Shown here: positions 11,032 to 21,869 of the stretch, one piece after another | How the letters are laid out: the number at the start of each line of letters is the position of its first letter | How positions within the stretch are numbered: position 1 is the first letter of the stretch | Source: Liopterus haemorrhoidalis | Taxonomy: Eukaryota > Arthropoda > Insecta > Coleoptera > Dytiscidae | Length of the DNA: 64,000 nt | Assembly (NCBI GenBank): GCA_963971575.1 | Contig: OZ020624.1 | Coordinates: forward strand, 29,400,356-29,464,355 | Reading direction: 5' to 3' | Program-made: the position numbers and the translations under genes | Notes under the pieces: model-generated | Told to the model about the DNA's origin: nothing | The model's database searches: none | What the model saw: the letters and a program-made list of their open reading frames with translations, nothing else

Positions 11032-12107
11032 ATATATCGTCGGCTGAAAATAATAAGGTTGTATGTGAAATTTTTTGTCAAATGCACTTTTCAATACTAT
11101 AGAGTTGTATGTCACGTAACCTACTTGTTCCAATAATTTCCATAAGATAGCATTACCGGTGTTGGAGAAAAAAGCAGAAAACCATAGTTGTATGTCTTAA
11201 AAAATAAACTTGCAAAACATAGTTGTATGTTAAAACATACACTCTTGTATTTTAATTGTTTTTTTTTATTAATTCATAATTTGTGGTTGTATGTTTGACA
11301 TACAACATCTTTTATGTTAAATATAAAGCATCTTTTTCGGGCACCTGGGTTACAAAAAATATTAAAAAGAATAAAACAAGGTCTTGAAGACTTGTTAAAT
11401 ATATTTAGAGACATTAAGGTTTCTACAAATAAAAATCCGTTACCAGAAAACAAGGTAATCGCTTTAAAATCTATGCTGGATTGGATGCCTACTATGGATA
11501 AATCTTATTATGAAACAATATTGCCAAGAAAGTAAATCTCAAGAAAATAATAAAAATACAATTTATTTCGTTTAATTTTTTTTATTTCGAATGTTTCAGT
11601 TTCAGTTCAAATTATCTTAATTTATCTTAATTTTTTGTAATACTAATGTTTAATTTGTTATTATTTTGCAAGCATATTGTTTACTTTGTGTTATTTAATC
11701 AAATAAAAATTTAATACGTGACTAACATTTCTTTTACCTCTTCTGGTACCTTTTTAACAATTTTCAGAAACCTAAAAACTGAAGCTTTACCGATAAACTG
11801 AATTTCCCCCCGATATTACTTTGAACTACAAAGCTGTATGTAACGTTATGGTACTAAGTTTCGTGTTTTTCTTAATCACAAAGTTGTATGTTTATTTTTC
11901 AAATTGTTAAAATGGAATTATTCAATTTTTTTTTTTCAAAATAATGCGTTACTGACAATAACATATCAATATATAGTTATTAAAAATATTTCTTCCTTGT
12001 ATTGTAAGCTTATATTGGTTTTTTCCATGTCAAAATTTTTGAAGCTTGTTTTCTCAAATGTAATACACTTCGACATACAACCTTATTATTTTCAGCCGAT
12101 GATATAT
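11032..12107. mobile_element. Unclassified DNA element with 35 bp TIRs
   Basis: The left end (11032-11066) and right end (12073-12107) are inverted repeats of 35 bp with one mismatch; the core is GGCTGAAAATAATAAGG. The interior holds repeated GTTGTATGT motifs: near 11092, 11185, 11218 and 11284, and a pair in the right half near 11833 and 11884. These look like subterminal binding-site repeats. The flanks share only ATATAT, so the TSD could be 6 bp or less and the superfamily is not clear. One open frame, 11314-11535, lies inside. Confidence 0.75.
11314..11535 (+). CDS. Hypothetical ORF inside TIR element
   Basis: This 73-codon frame starts MLNIKHLFRAPGLQ and ends DKSYYETILPRK. It is lysine-rich and seems soluble, with no signal peptide or membrane segment. 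Nothing in it matches a transposase domain that I recognise. It lies about 250 bp inside the left TIR, where a transposase fragment would be expected, so it may be a remnant of that element's transposase. It could also be chance. An AATAAA-like stretch lies about 20 bp downstream of the stop. Confidence 0.3.
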   Translation: MLNIKHLFRAPGLQKILKRIKQGLEDLLNIFRDIKVSTNKNPLPENKVIALKSMLDWMPTMDKSYYETILPRK

Positions 12108-12180
12108 TGAAGTGGACTTTTCCTAAATAAAATAATTTAAAGCATCAATCAATCGGTAAAAGTTGCTAGATTTGAAAATC
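12108..12180. repeat. Dispersed repeat, copy 2 of 3
   Basis: Related to 3391-3450 and 13781-13870: the shared skeleton is GAAGT, CTTTT, CTAAATAAAAT, then GTAAAAGTT and GAAAATCTAGTTCCG. It directly abuts the right end of the 35 bp TIR element. Confidence 0.55.
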
Positions 12181-13370
12181 TAGTTCCGATTATGCCAAAG
12201 AATCCTCTTAATTAACCAGTATATCTTTACCAGAAGATGAAACCTGTACCACTATGGTTAGCAGTAAACCTCGCTGACAGTGATTCGTCAAGTACAATAA
12301 CTATAATTTTCACAAGTGTGGGGGTAACAGCCCTGGCTCTGAGTGTACTTTCCAATTTATAAGTTTTCTTTAATTTTTAGCATTTAAAATTTTATTATCA
12401 GCATTAAAGAAACATTTTTCCAACAGTCGTATACAAAAAATTACTTTGTTCACTCCCACCAGGTAGGGCCGTCAAATTGTATACAAGTTTTCCTCTTCTT
12501 ATGAACATTTTATTTACATTTTGTGCTGATATTTTTGTTTGAAAAACTCTGTTTTATATTCTTTTCCTGAATTCATTACCCCCTATTATGATTTTTCCAT
12601 TTTAAAATAATAGCATACAATAAATAACATAATTAAACAAAACCAGGAATCGGGAAATTAAAAATCAAATATGAAATCAAAACAGTCAAACGTAACTCAT
12701 CAAACTATGCTATAACTCTTTAATCCGGGACTTTGATTAAATGTATGATAGAATGACATCAACCGCAACTCCTGATAAGAGCAAAACACGAAACTGATTC
12801 AACGATAAAACATGTAATAACATTCAAGAACATTTGTCCGACATATTAATATTTCATGTAAAAGGAAATGATTTTTTTTTTGTTAGACACATTATTTGGG
12901 GTGAATAATTTCGAATTACCCATGTAAATTATTGATTACTGCTAGATTTTGGATAACGTTTTTGGTGGTAGAAGTGGGATATAGTTTTTAAACGTTGTAG
13001 GATGGCTGCTATCGACCCTTACATATAGAAAAGGAGGTACTGTAAATATAACAATTCAGAATTTTCGAAATGTTTAAAGATAAGCACGAATTAGACTTTT
13101 TGCAACACGTATCTACTATTTCTAGCGTAATTTCGGTCTGTGGACACCGCCCAGAGCAAATTTAAGGTGCGTTCGGCATAACTGTGCAGTGTTAACTTTG
13201 TGTCGAAGTTTTTTAACTTGTTTCGCGATATTTTTGTATCTATTTTGACATGTAGGTACGTTTCCAAGATTACGGTAAAATTATAAATATGTATCTTGAA
13301 ATTGCATTGGCCAGTGGAGTGGGGGAGCTTGTTAAATCACGCAATTCTCACTAAAAACAGTATTAATTGA
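12181..13370. other. no gene recognised
   Basis: No frame with a motif. At 12961 the string GGTGGTAGAAGTGGGATA matches a motif repeated at 14676, 16517 and 16664. Confidence 0.45.
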
Positions 13371-13374
13371 GAAG

Positions 13375-13520
13375 GCTGGCTCTAGTCCCCGTTGGTGATA
13401 TTATTCGGTCAAAAATAATATGTTAACATTTCTCCCATTTTCCCAATCATTCACCCCTCATCCGGGTGTAGGACCTAGCCTCGTTGAAGAAATAGACCGA
13501 TGTAAAATAAATAAAATTTA
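13375..13520 (+). mobile_element. SINE copy, 5'-truncated
   Basis: This copy contains GTTGGTGATATTATTCGG, TATGTTAACATT, then TCATTCACCCCTCATCCGGG and ends in TAGACCGATGTAAAATAAAT. The order is the same as in the fuller copy at 50445-50600 (minus). Relative to that copy it lacks the tRNA-derived head and about 25 bp in the middle (the CTCGCCCCCTGGCATCGG block). Confidence 0.75.
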
Positions 13521-13780
13521 TAAAAATTGCCTTATTTACCAATAGTCTCGACTGAGGCCAAATAATAATAATAAAGAAAGCCTTATATGTATATATTATC
13601 TGTTCATATAAACTCATCATCTGTCCTGTTGCTCGATTTTGCGGCATTGTATTGAGATATCAGGGTTGCCATTCCTGTATCTTTTCCACTAGTGTTAACT
13701 GTGTAGGCTACTCCAAACGTTTAGGTGGAACTAACAGGAATTTTCATTTTTGTAAGTTGTAATGAGCTCTTCTCTTATGG

Positions 13781-13870
13781 TTTGAAGTAGGCTTTTGCTA
13801 AATAAAATTATCAAAAGCCTCACCTAATCTGTAAAAGTAACTAAAATTGAAAATCTAGTTCCGTCTAAAC
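13781..13870. repeat. Dispersed repeat, copy 3 of 3
   Basis: Matches copy 2 at 12108-12180, including GAAAATCTAGTTCCG near the right end, and copy 1 at 3391-3450. No coding content. Confidence 0.55.
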
Positions 13871-14795
13871 CAAAGAAACAGACTTTAACTCAAGGGTTTT
13901 GAACTGTCAACACTTTAAATTAAAAATATAATGTTCATATTTAGTAACGAATTATTTTATTGTTATATTATGTACTTCACTGTTTAATAGCCAAGGTAGC
14001 TAAGACCAATGCATTTTAATTAATAAAATCAAATTGGCAACGTAATATAACATGTTATTGTCTATATTTCAATAATAATTAAATAATAATTAATAATATT
14101 GCTTTATACATTCAATAATAACATGTTATTGTGGTGACAGTCGGTTTTGTGGTGGCCACTGATGAATATTTTTTAAAGGAGCTGTATGGAAATCTATCAA
14201 ATTCACTTATTTAGATACTTGACTAATTGATAGTAAAGTTATGTTATAAAAGACGATAGAAAATACTAACATATTAGGCCAAAATGCGTGTCGATACTGC
14301 TAAAACAAAACAGCTACTGCAAAGAACAGAAATGAATACGCTTAAGACAATAATTGGGTGGACAAGATTACACAGGTTTAGAAACCAAAATATACATTGT
14401 ACATAACAGATGCAAAATTCGGGATATAATTAAATAAATAAAAAAAAGGGAATAATGAAATAACCAAATCTAAAGAACAAATAGCAACCAAATAAAAAAT
14501 GATGGAGATCTGAGGCAGTTGAGAAGAAGAAAGTAAGGTGAACCCAAGAAGAGCTGGATCCAAAGTTGGATTTCAATGACAGAAGCACCGTAAATGGTCT
14601 CATGAAAGAAAACAGGCCTGTGGCCTTTGTAAAAGCAGAAGGAGCTATGGATTTTTATGAGAGGTAAGGCATAAGTGTTGGTGGCAGAAGTGGAACCAAT
14701 TGCTACATATTGTCTAGAAACGTGGGTACTAAAAATACAACGAGTTTAAATGATCTGGAATACAAAGTTGGAACGAGTTCTGCACTCCAAATATT
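13871..14795. other. no gene recognised
   Basis: Contains two direct copies of AACATGTTATTGT about 70 bp apart (near 14048 and 14116). Purine-rich sequence at 14400-14690 might be eroded LINE sequence, but no motif could be confirmed. Confidence 0.4.
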
Positions 14796-14799
14796 TCTA

Positions 14800-15005
14800 G
14801 TCTTCTTTAAATTCAAGCATAACCAATATTTTACAAATGGGCATATAACTAGAAGATTTGTGAATTTGAAGAAGACCGTTGTCCAGGGAAAAGTTCAAGG
14901 AAAGAGAAAACGACAATATTTTACTAAAAGGGCATATGACATGAAGATCTATGAATTTTAAGAGGACCATAGTACAGGGAAAAGTTGAAGGAAAGAGATA
15001 ACGAG
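14800..15005. repeat. Tandem repeat, about 90 bp period
   Basis: The block CAGGGAAAAGTT plus flanking sequence occurs at 14884 and again at 14974, with the GGGCATAT block also repeated. About two units are present. The frames seen across it are a by-product of the repetition. Confidence 0.65.
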
Positions 15006-15064
15006 AGTTTTCAAACACTACTGGACACCACGCAGAAAATTCTCAAATGAGCCACTAAATGAAA

Positions 15065-15390
15065 CTCTTCGAACTACATAAGGCAGGAAAAATGTACGTA
15101 CTTAGACTTGCTCAAGATTCGTGTTCCATCATGCACTGCAATGTATTTGATGCTTGGTTTAGATAGTTCCAATATAAAATTGGCGCCACAAACTAAATGT
15201 AACTGTACGAACTGCATAAGGTTGGACAAAGATACTTACTCAGATAACTCAAGTTTTCCAAAATATTCTACCATGCACTGAAATGTATTTGATGCTTTGT
15301 TTAGATAATTCCAATATAAATTTAAAATTGGTGTCACTCTAAACAGATCTACCGTGTAAACGACGAAGCTCGAACTGCATAAGATGATGA
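15065..15390. repeat. Tandem repeat, about 142 bp period
   Basis: CATGCACTG followed by AATGTATTTGATGCT and TTAGATA-TTCCAATATAAA occurs at 15130 and at 15272. The GAACT-CATAAG block that opens each unit also occurs a third time near 15372. Two full units and a partial third can be seen. Confidence 0.7.
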
Positions 15391-15499
15391 AGGATGTTAC
15401 CTCAATCTGTGTTTACGAATTTTAAATCTCTCTTTATACATACGAACCGTAAATACGAATACATGTGTACGTCTTCTCAATTTTATTTTATGGTGTCTA

Positions 15500-15840
15500 G
15501 GCGTGGACGGTTACGAACGCCACAAGCAAATATCTGGTATTTGAAATGTGATACAGGAGAATGTTGTAATTTTCTGGATGAACACGAAACACCACAAATG
15601 AGAAAAGATATTAAATTTATACCATCAACAAAAGGAAACTTGAATATCTAGCACACATCACACAAAATCTAAAATGCTGATTATTCCAGATCATAAAGGC
15701 AAAATAGAGGAGACTCCAGGAACTGGCAGAAAAAGATCCACTTGGAAAAACTAGGTAGTGGTACGGAGTCAGTACTAAAGAGGTATTTAGGAGAGCTGAT
15801 AATAATATCAAAATCATATTGGCGAGGACTGTGGCAAAGC
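15500..15840 (+). pseudogene. LINE RT C-terminus, eroded
   Basis: The plus strand reads HITQNLKC, LFQIIKAK, then WYGVSTKEVFRRADNNIKI across a few stops. This resembles the C-terminal block of RTE/CR1-like reverse transcriptases, in which a GHI/GHV-RN motif is followed by a glycine/arginine-rich segment and LR-W-G-S-ELFR-A. The frame at 15394-15651 just upstream (MRKDIKFIPSTKGNLNI) fits the preceding helix. It is strongly decayed. Confidence 0.6.
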
Positions 15841-15849
15841 ACAAAGAAG

Positions 15850-16860
15850 AAAAAAGATGTGTTTCCTAGAAAGATGGTGTAAAACATCTCATCTAGACTA
15901 TAAAAATAACGAGATTTCTGTCAAAATATCAAAATTGTATAAAAAATAAACACAAAATTCATAAATATTATAAGGGACAGTTAAATAAGAAAAGTCTCGA
16001 ACAAAAATTACGAGATTTATGCCAAAATATCAACAAAACTATGGAAAGAATAGAAAAAGAATCATCAATATTAAAAGGGACATGGTTGAAGGAAAGACAC
16101 GAAATGGCGCAACTATTAGAATAGACTTCACCGGACAGAGAAATAGGACAATAAAGCATAAAATGGACGATACTCAAATGATGGATGAAAGAAAACCGGA
16201 TTAAAATCAACAAACACTGACACAGAAAATCGAAAGACAATTATAGAACACTTTATATTTATTATTATTTATTATATGTCCCAGCATTCTCACTGAACCA
16301 TACTACTTATCACTACCGTACTGCTACTAAAATACGCATTGGTACTCTTCATTGCTTCATTTTGATTTATGTATAAGTGGGATTAAATATTTTTTTATTT
16401 GGTTTTGGCTGTAGCGCTAAATGATTTAAAAGATACAATTGTAAAATTTGAAGCTTTAATTTTAATAAATTTTCGTTTTTGTTAAATTTGTGAGTTCTGG
16501 TGGTTGGGATAGTCTTGGTGGCAGAAGTGGGATATGTTTTCTTTTGTCGTTAATTATAGATTTTTGTGCGTAGTGGAATGGTGGTTTTTGGAAGCAATAG
16601 AGATCTCGTAAAAAAATTGGTTTGATGGATATATTTTGTGGTAAAACTGAATTGAAAATCTTGGTGACTGAAGTGGGATAGCTATTTTTTGTATTGTTGG
16701 ATACATCTTTCAGACCCTTGTCAGATAAGTGATTTTAATAGAGCAATAAAGAATTGTAAAAAATTGCTTAAAGTGAAACAAAACTTAGTAGTTGAAGAGA
16801 AATAATTTTTTTGACCGATGTGGGAAAGTGGATTTTATTGACAAATGTAGGATGTACATA
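15850..16860. other. no gene; repeated GGCAGAAGTGGGA motif
   Basis: No convincing frame was found. The motif TTGGTGGCAGAAGTGGGATA lies at about 16517, a diverged form at about 16664, and others at 14676 and 12961. A motif of this form resembles the primer-binding-site region just inside some LTR retrotransposons, but no flanking LTRs were found. Confidence 0.4.
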
Positions 16861-16862
16861 AT

Positions 16863-17085
16863 AATAATTATCAGGCACCACTGCAGTATTTTTTTTGTAT
16901 TTATAAGCTGTATATAGTCTTTCCGATTATTTTTGTACCTCCACTATTCAACTAAAGAGTAATAATTTTTTTGGCCGATGTGGGATGAAATAATAATTAT
17001 CAGACACCACTGTAGCATTTAAAAAAAATATATTTATAAGCCGTATATAGTCCTTTCGATTATTTTTGTACCACCACTATATCAC
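16863..17085. repeat. Tandem duplication, about 129 bp period
   Basis: The block beginning ATAATTATCAG(G/A)CACCACTG and running to GATTATTTTTGTACC occurs twice, at about 16866-16952 and 16994-17075. The GCCGATGTGGGA string also appears near each unit. Confidence 0.75.
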
Positions 17086-17269
17086 GGATTTCACAGAAAC
17101 CCCATATTAAAAATTTGCGTCTAATTTTTATCCCCAATTTTTTTTTTCAATAAAAAATTTCTCACCAATTAAAAATCCAAGTAAATTCCACACATCGAAA
17201 TTCCAAACGCACAACACAAACACAAACTATCAATAATAAAATTGCGTTGAATCAGAAATGAGTCTATAG

Positions 17270-17400
17270 CGATGTTTATACCGGTATCGTGATAGCACGT
17301 GCCGACGACCGTTTGGCAGGACGCCGGGTTGAAAACTGCGCGCGACGTCCCTACAGGCGTCGTGCGGGCGTCGAATACGACCTAACACGAAACATAACGA
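17270..17400. other. CpG-rich patch
   Basis: This stretch is visibly richer in G+C than its surroundings and dense in CpG, for example GACGACCG, ACGCCGGG, TGCGCGCGACG and CGTCGTGCGGGCGTCG. No coding frame fits. It may be a promoter-type island or the end of an unrecognised element. Confidence 0.5.
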
Positions 17401-17705
17401 TTATATACGACGAATGGTTATTGTAAAATTTCTGTTCTCAATGGAATTTTGAAAAAAATATATAGTCGAAACCGAAATAAAGTGGACCTATTTTTTCAAA
17501 CGAATAACAGTATCTCCTAGAGTTTCTTCCAAAACCTTCTTTAACTTAGTTTTTGTATATACAGCCTTGGACAAATGTATGGAACACCCTACGTTTCATT
17601 GAATATTAAGATTATTACAAGAAAAATGGTAAATAAAATAATACATACAGCTTTTAATGACAACATTAATCAAAATTATTAATATTTTGTGGTACCTCCT
17701 CGTGA

Positions 17706-18956
17706 TTAAATTACCACACGTACCCTTTTAGGCATGCTGTCCACAAGTTTTTTACGTACATCAGGTTGTACATTGAACCATTCGTCCGCAGTAATTTTCT
17801 TCAATTCTTCTTTTGATTTACATTTGTAAAGAGACACATTGTTTATCAGAATTGACCATAAATTTAAAATTTGCGATAAATCTGGTGATTGGTGGTCAAT
17901 GCAAAAAGTGGCACATTGTTTTTGGAAAACCATTCATTTGTTGCTTTGGCTTTGTGACAGGGGGCTATATTTTGTTGAAAAACATATTCTGGATTGTCTT
18001 CATCAAATAATTTCAATATTTATGGCTCCAAAACTTTATTAAGCATGGTAATATAAAGAGCAGAATAATGCGTCCCTCGCCCAAAAATATTTCGGCTAAG
18101 TCACTGGTGGACATGCACCCCCAGATCATGTTCTTCACCTCCTTTCCACATATATCACATCCACTCCGTATCTCCAGTAATACTCTGGCTCTTTCCTCCC
18201 AGCATTCCCACATTATTGTTTGTCTAAGCAGAATAATGCGTCCCTCGCTCAAAAAGATGTCGTCTAAGCAACTGGCGGACATGCACCCCCAGACCATTAT
18301 GCTAGCACCACCAGATTTGACCGTAGGGATGATGCTGTCAGGATGAAAAGCTTCACCCGGCCTACGACTTACAAAGATGGCTCCAGATTGTCCAAAAAGC
18401 TGATCCACAAAAGAAACAAACCTTAATATCCTAAATTTATAGTAACTTAAATTTGATATTATTAATGCAATAATTGCTTAGAAATTTATTTTTCTGTTAA
18501 ATTCGTACATTAAACAATTATAATGCCTACTTCTATATTGAACTCATCAGTTCAAATGATTTTCGCTCATTCATCAGGTGTCCAATTTAAATGTCTTTTG
18601 GCCCACTCAAGACGAAGTTTTTTGTGTCGCTCGGTCAACAGTTGTTTTCGGCGAGCTCTTCTTCCATGCAAATTAGATTCCACCAGACGTCTTCTAATTG
18701 TTCTAGAAGAAACTTTTACTTCTGTATGCTCCCACAGATCACCAGCCAGCTCTTTTGACGATATTGAGCGGTTACGAAGAACACTTCTTTTTATAAAACG
18801 ATCATCTCTGGAAGTGGTTGCACGTTTTCTTCCAATTTTTGGCCTGTTTTCATGAGTATCAGTCTTTTGGAACCTTTTGATGGTAATTTGCAAGGCTTGT
18901 CTTGAACACTCCATTTTTTTAATTTTCACCTCCGACTGTCTTTGTGAATGGAGCAA
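17706..18956 (-). pseudogene. Tc1 transposase, frameshifted
   Basis: The N-terminal 129 codons (18567-18956) read like both Tc1 DNA-binding helices: RKRATTSRDDRFIKRSVLRN, then SISSKELAGDL, then VSSRTIRRRLVESNLHGRRA and KRHLNWTPDE. The middle (18013-18408) has RRPGEAFHPDSIIPTVKSGG and SIMVWGCMS, a stretch around the catalytic core. The C-terminus (17706-17933) has SPDLSQILNLW, corresponding to the SPDLNPIENLW block, and KLVDSMPKRV. About 110 bp of unrelated sequence lies between the first two pieces, and a 171 bp segment is duplicated in the middle. The usual start would be MECSRQALQ near 18916. Inactive. Confidence 0.9.
18058..18301. repeat. 171 bp-period duplication inside Tc1
   Basis: The string GCAGAATAATGCGTCCCTCG and about 70 bp around it (to CATGCACCCCCAGA) occurs at 18059 and 18230. 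It encodes the GCMS-S-L--IFL-EGRII block of the transposase twice, so the duplication is within the coding region of this copy. Confidence 0.85.
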
Positions 18957-19211
18957 TACAATTTGACTCCTTTCGCCACAGTGAGTTCACGTTTTTTAGC
19001 CGTAATATAATTAAAAATATTCACTTGAACTCAATTAAACATGAAAAAGGCAATGTTCACTACAAACGCAAGTGTAATAATGATCCAAGCCCTAGTTGTT
19101 TATTTCTATGTAAACAAAACGTAACAGATCTGAGCCTATATTTATTTGTATTTCAAGATTTATCATAAGTCTGTTTACATTTTTGATTATCTGATAGACG
19201 CACGTCTTTAA

Positions 19212-19796
19212 CCCGTAGTTGACCAAAATATACACATCCAACCAAGTGGGGTGTAGTATACCCCAGGCTTTTCTCATTTAATATCAATTAAAATAAGGTA
19301 AAATTTATATAGTTAGATGCTGCCAAGCCTATAGAACAATATTACAAAAAAAAAAATTTTCAAAGTAATTATTTAATGCTTTTTTAATAATTTTTTCAAT
19401 AAAGGTCAAAATCACGCCAATTTCTTTCCTAAATTGCATCATACTTCAAGTAGCATCTTGAGTTGACTGACAACATTGCATCTCTCGTTCACACCAACTC
19501 TCACACACTAGCTCTATGATTGGTCTATGGATTTTGGTGGGGGAGACAATTTCTTTCTCATTTCTCAAGCAACGCTTGAATTTTGAACGTTTATTTATAT
19601 ATAATTCGTTCGAAATGCGCTCTTGCCAAATATAATTTAGACATATTTTTTTGTAAATGGTGTTTTTGATTTTTTTGTCGATTAAAAATTAAATTATTGT
19701 TAAATATTAACTAATTCATAAATATTGTCAATAGATACATCATTTCCACTATTAATAATACTGGGGTGTAACACACCCCATTTGGTCAAGCCTGGG
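19212..19796. mobile_element. piggyBac-type MITE with TTAA TSD
   Basis: The element is flanked by TTAA at 19208-19211 and 19797-19800. Its ends begin CCCGTAGTTGACCAAA (left) and, reading inward on the other strand, CCCAGGCTTGACCAAA (right). Both ends then carry a small hairpin of the form TGGGGTGT-N-ACCCCAG; at the left end 18-20 extra bases lie between. TTAA duplication plus CCC termini is diagnostic of piggyBac-like elements. No transposase is encoded, so it is non-autonomous. It lies within the Tc1 element, so it inserted later. Confidence 0.85.
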
Positions 19797-19889
19797 TTAA
19801 GAATGTGTCAATGATATTTTAAAAACATTTTGTCAAATATATACAAGTTACAATGTACATAAATATACATTTGTCCAAGGCTGTAAGTA

Positions 19890-21050
19890 CCATCATGTAC
19901 AATGAAATATATAAATATTAATTAGCCTACCGTGAATTTTCAATCGAATTGAAAAGGGCTTTCACAATATTAATGAATTACCGAGGTAGGTCTAAAATAT
20001 TGACTTTCAACATCGAATCTATTTCGAATTAAGTCTATCTTGGTGATCTAATTTATAAATTGTTCTAACAATATAATGTTTACTCCAAGTTTACGTCTAG
20101 CAAGTTCACTAAGTACAAGATTGTATACTTTTGACTCGATGGATTATATTCATTATCGCTTGAAATCTGCTCGTCTGTTGGAACGTCTGATCGATTTCCA
20201 CAGAATTATTCAGTAGATTGACAGTGATAACTTTAGGCTATGAACATAAATATTTCTTGTATGCATAAGTTCGCATAAAATTATAATAAAGGTTCACAGA
20301 AAATCGAACATGAATTTCAAAAAAAAATTGTGACGTGAGGGTGTAAAATTTTACCCCCGTAACAACCCCAGATACCTTTCAGAAACATTGCAAATTCTAT
20401 ATATATATACTTGCTTAAGGCTCCATTTGTTATTGGCAATACTTTGATGTCTTACTAATTGATTATAATCAGGTTGAAGATGGGTTGTTTATACTGCTCC
20501 CACCAGAACTCAAATGGCGTATATCAATTAAGTGTCCTACAAATTCTTATCATGGGAGAATTCATTTTTGAGTTGGTAAGGCAAGCCGAAGTATGAAACA
20601 AGATGGGATTTCTAATCTGATGTTAATAAATATTGTAACTTATATAACTGAGCAACTCGAGTGCGTCAAAGTTATTATTAACAATTTTGTAACCGATCAG
20701 AGCATCAAACGTCTGTTAACCAAACTAGTCATATTATAGAAATCTAAGTTAAATTGATATGATTCATAATAATTTTTTTTGTTTAACTCTATAATTTAGA
20801 CGATTAATATTTTTTTTTTTCTTGATCCAATGTTTGTTTCATACTGAGGGTTCCAAATATAACTAGCGAATTTTGGATGACTTCTTATGATGAATTCTAG
20901 GTGAGGTCATATATATATTGATTTATTTTTTAATTTACAATATACTTCATTGCGAGTATTAAGTAAATTAGTTGAAAGTAGTCGGCATGTAAGGGAGACA
21001 TCCAGTGACGTTTCTCCTTATATATCACTGTCTTCAGTGTTGCGGTAGGT
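19890..21050. other. no gene recognised
   Basis: Only short, motif-free frames. No element ends were identified. Confidence 0.45.
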
Positions 21051-21054
21051 CATT

Positions 21055-21850
21055 TGGTCAAAGCCTCTTCAACCTTCTGTTGTCAAGGTCATTTACTAAA
21101 TTTCCCACAAGTTCATTTTCATGCCCAATGAGTCGGTCATGGTATTTGTTGGCAACTGTATGAATTTCTTCCGTGATAAAAAGGATTTTGAGGTCTTCAT
21201 GGATCATTCTATTTGAGAGGTACCAAGTTGCATTCACTAAAGCTCGAAGCACTTTTGATTAGAATCGCTGTATTTTTTTTAATCTGGTCAACTTGGCACT
21301 TCCCCATAATTGAAGTCCATTTGACCATATGGGCTTGAGTATGGTTTTATCAAACAAAATTTTATTTGAAACTGATAATTTTGATTTTCTACCAAGATGC
21401 CAGTACATTTGGCAAAATTTTAAGTCTAACTGCTTACGTTTGGCTTGTATGTGTTTACTCCAGGTCAATCGTTGTTCCAAATGCAATCCAAGGTATTTTA
21501 CTTCAATTTTTATGGGAACTGTAATGTTGTTGATTGTTACTTGTGGGCAAGTACTGAGTTTGGTTGTAAACGTGACTTGGACAGATTTAGACTGATTTAA
21601 TTTATTTCTCCATTTATTGTACCAATTGTTTATAAGATTTGACTTTGAAGAATTGCAGAAGCTTGGTTAGGATCATCGTTTGTTGATAGTATAGCAACGT
21701 AATCAGCAAATGCAGCTATCATAGTGTCGTCTGTCTCAGGTATATCTGCAGTATAAAGTAGGTAAAGGAATGGCCCAAGTACACTACCTTGGGGAACACC
21801 AGATATTATGGGATAGTAAATTGATAGGGCATCATTGTATTTAAATTTCT
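21055..21850 (-). mobile_element. Jockey-like LINE, RT remnant
   Basis: Reading from 21820 downwards, the minus strand gives GVPQGSVLGPFLYLLYTADI (RT palm), then IAAFADYVAILSTND, which is the catalytic FADD box with the second Asp changed to Tyr. A frame at 21259-21486 follows: LEQRLTWSKHIQAKRKQLDL, then LKPIWSNGLQLWGSAK. A third frame at 21058-21252 reads RALVNATWYLSNRMIHEDL and KYHDRLIGHENELVGNL. This is the standard order of a Jockey-clade RT C-terminus. Stops and frameshifts, plus the loss of a catalytic residue, make it inactive. Confidence 0.85.
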
Positions 21851-21869
21851 ATCTGTCAAGTAGGATTTA

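Larger units (their letters stand above)
17562..19883 (-). mobile_element. Tc1 element with TA TSD and nested MITE
   Basis: The ends are inverted repeats: CAGCCTTGGACAAATGTAT at 17562-17580, and its reverse complement ending at 19883. Both are flanked by TA, at 17560-17561 and 19884-19885. The minus strand holds a Tc1-type transposase in pieces. At 2322 bp it is longer than a typical 1.6 kb Tc1, because a 585 bp piggyBac-type MITE (19212-19796) sits in its 5' region and an internal segment is duplicated. Confidence 0.9.
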
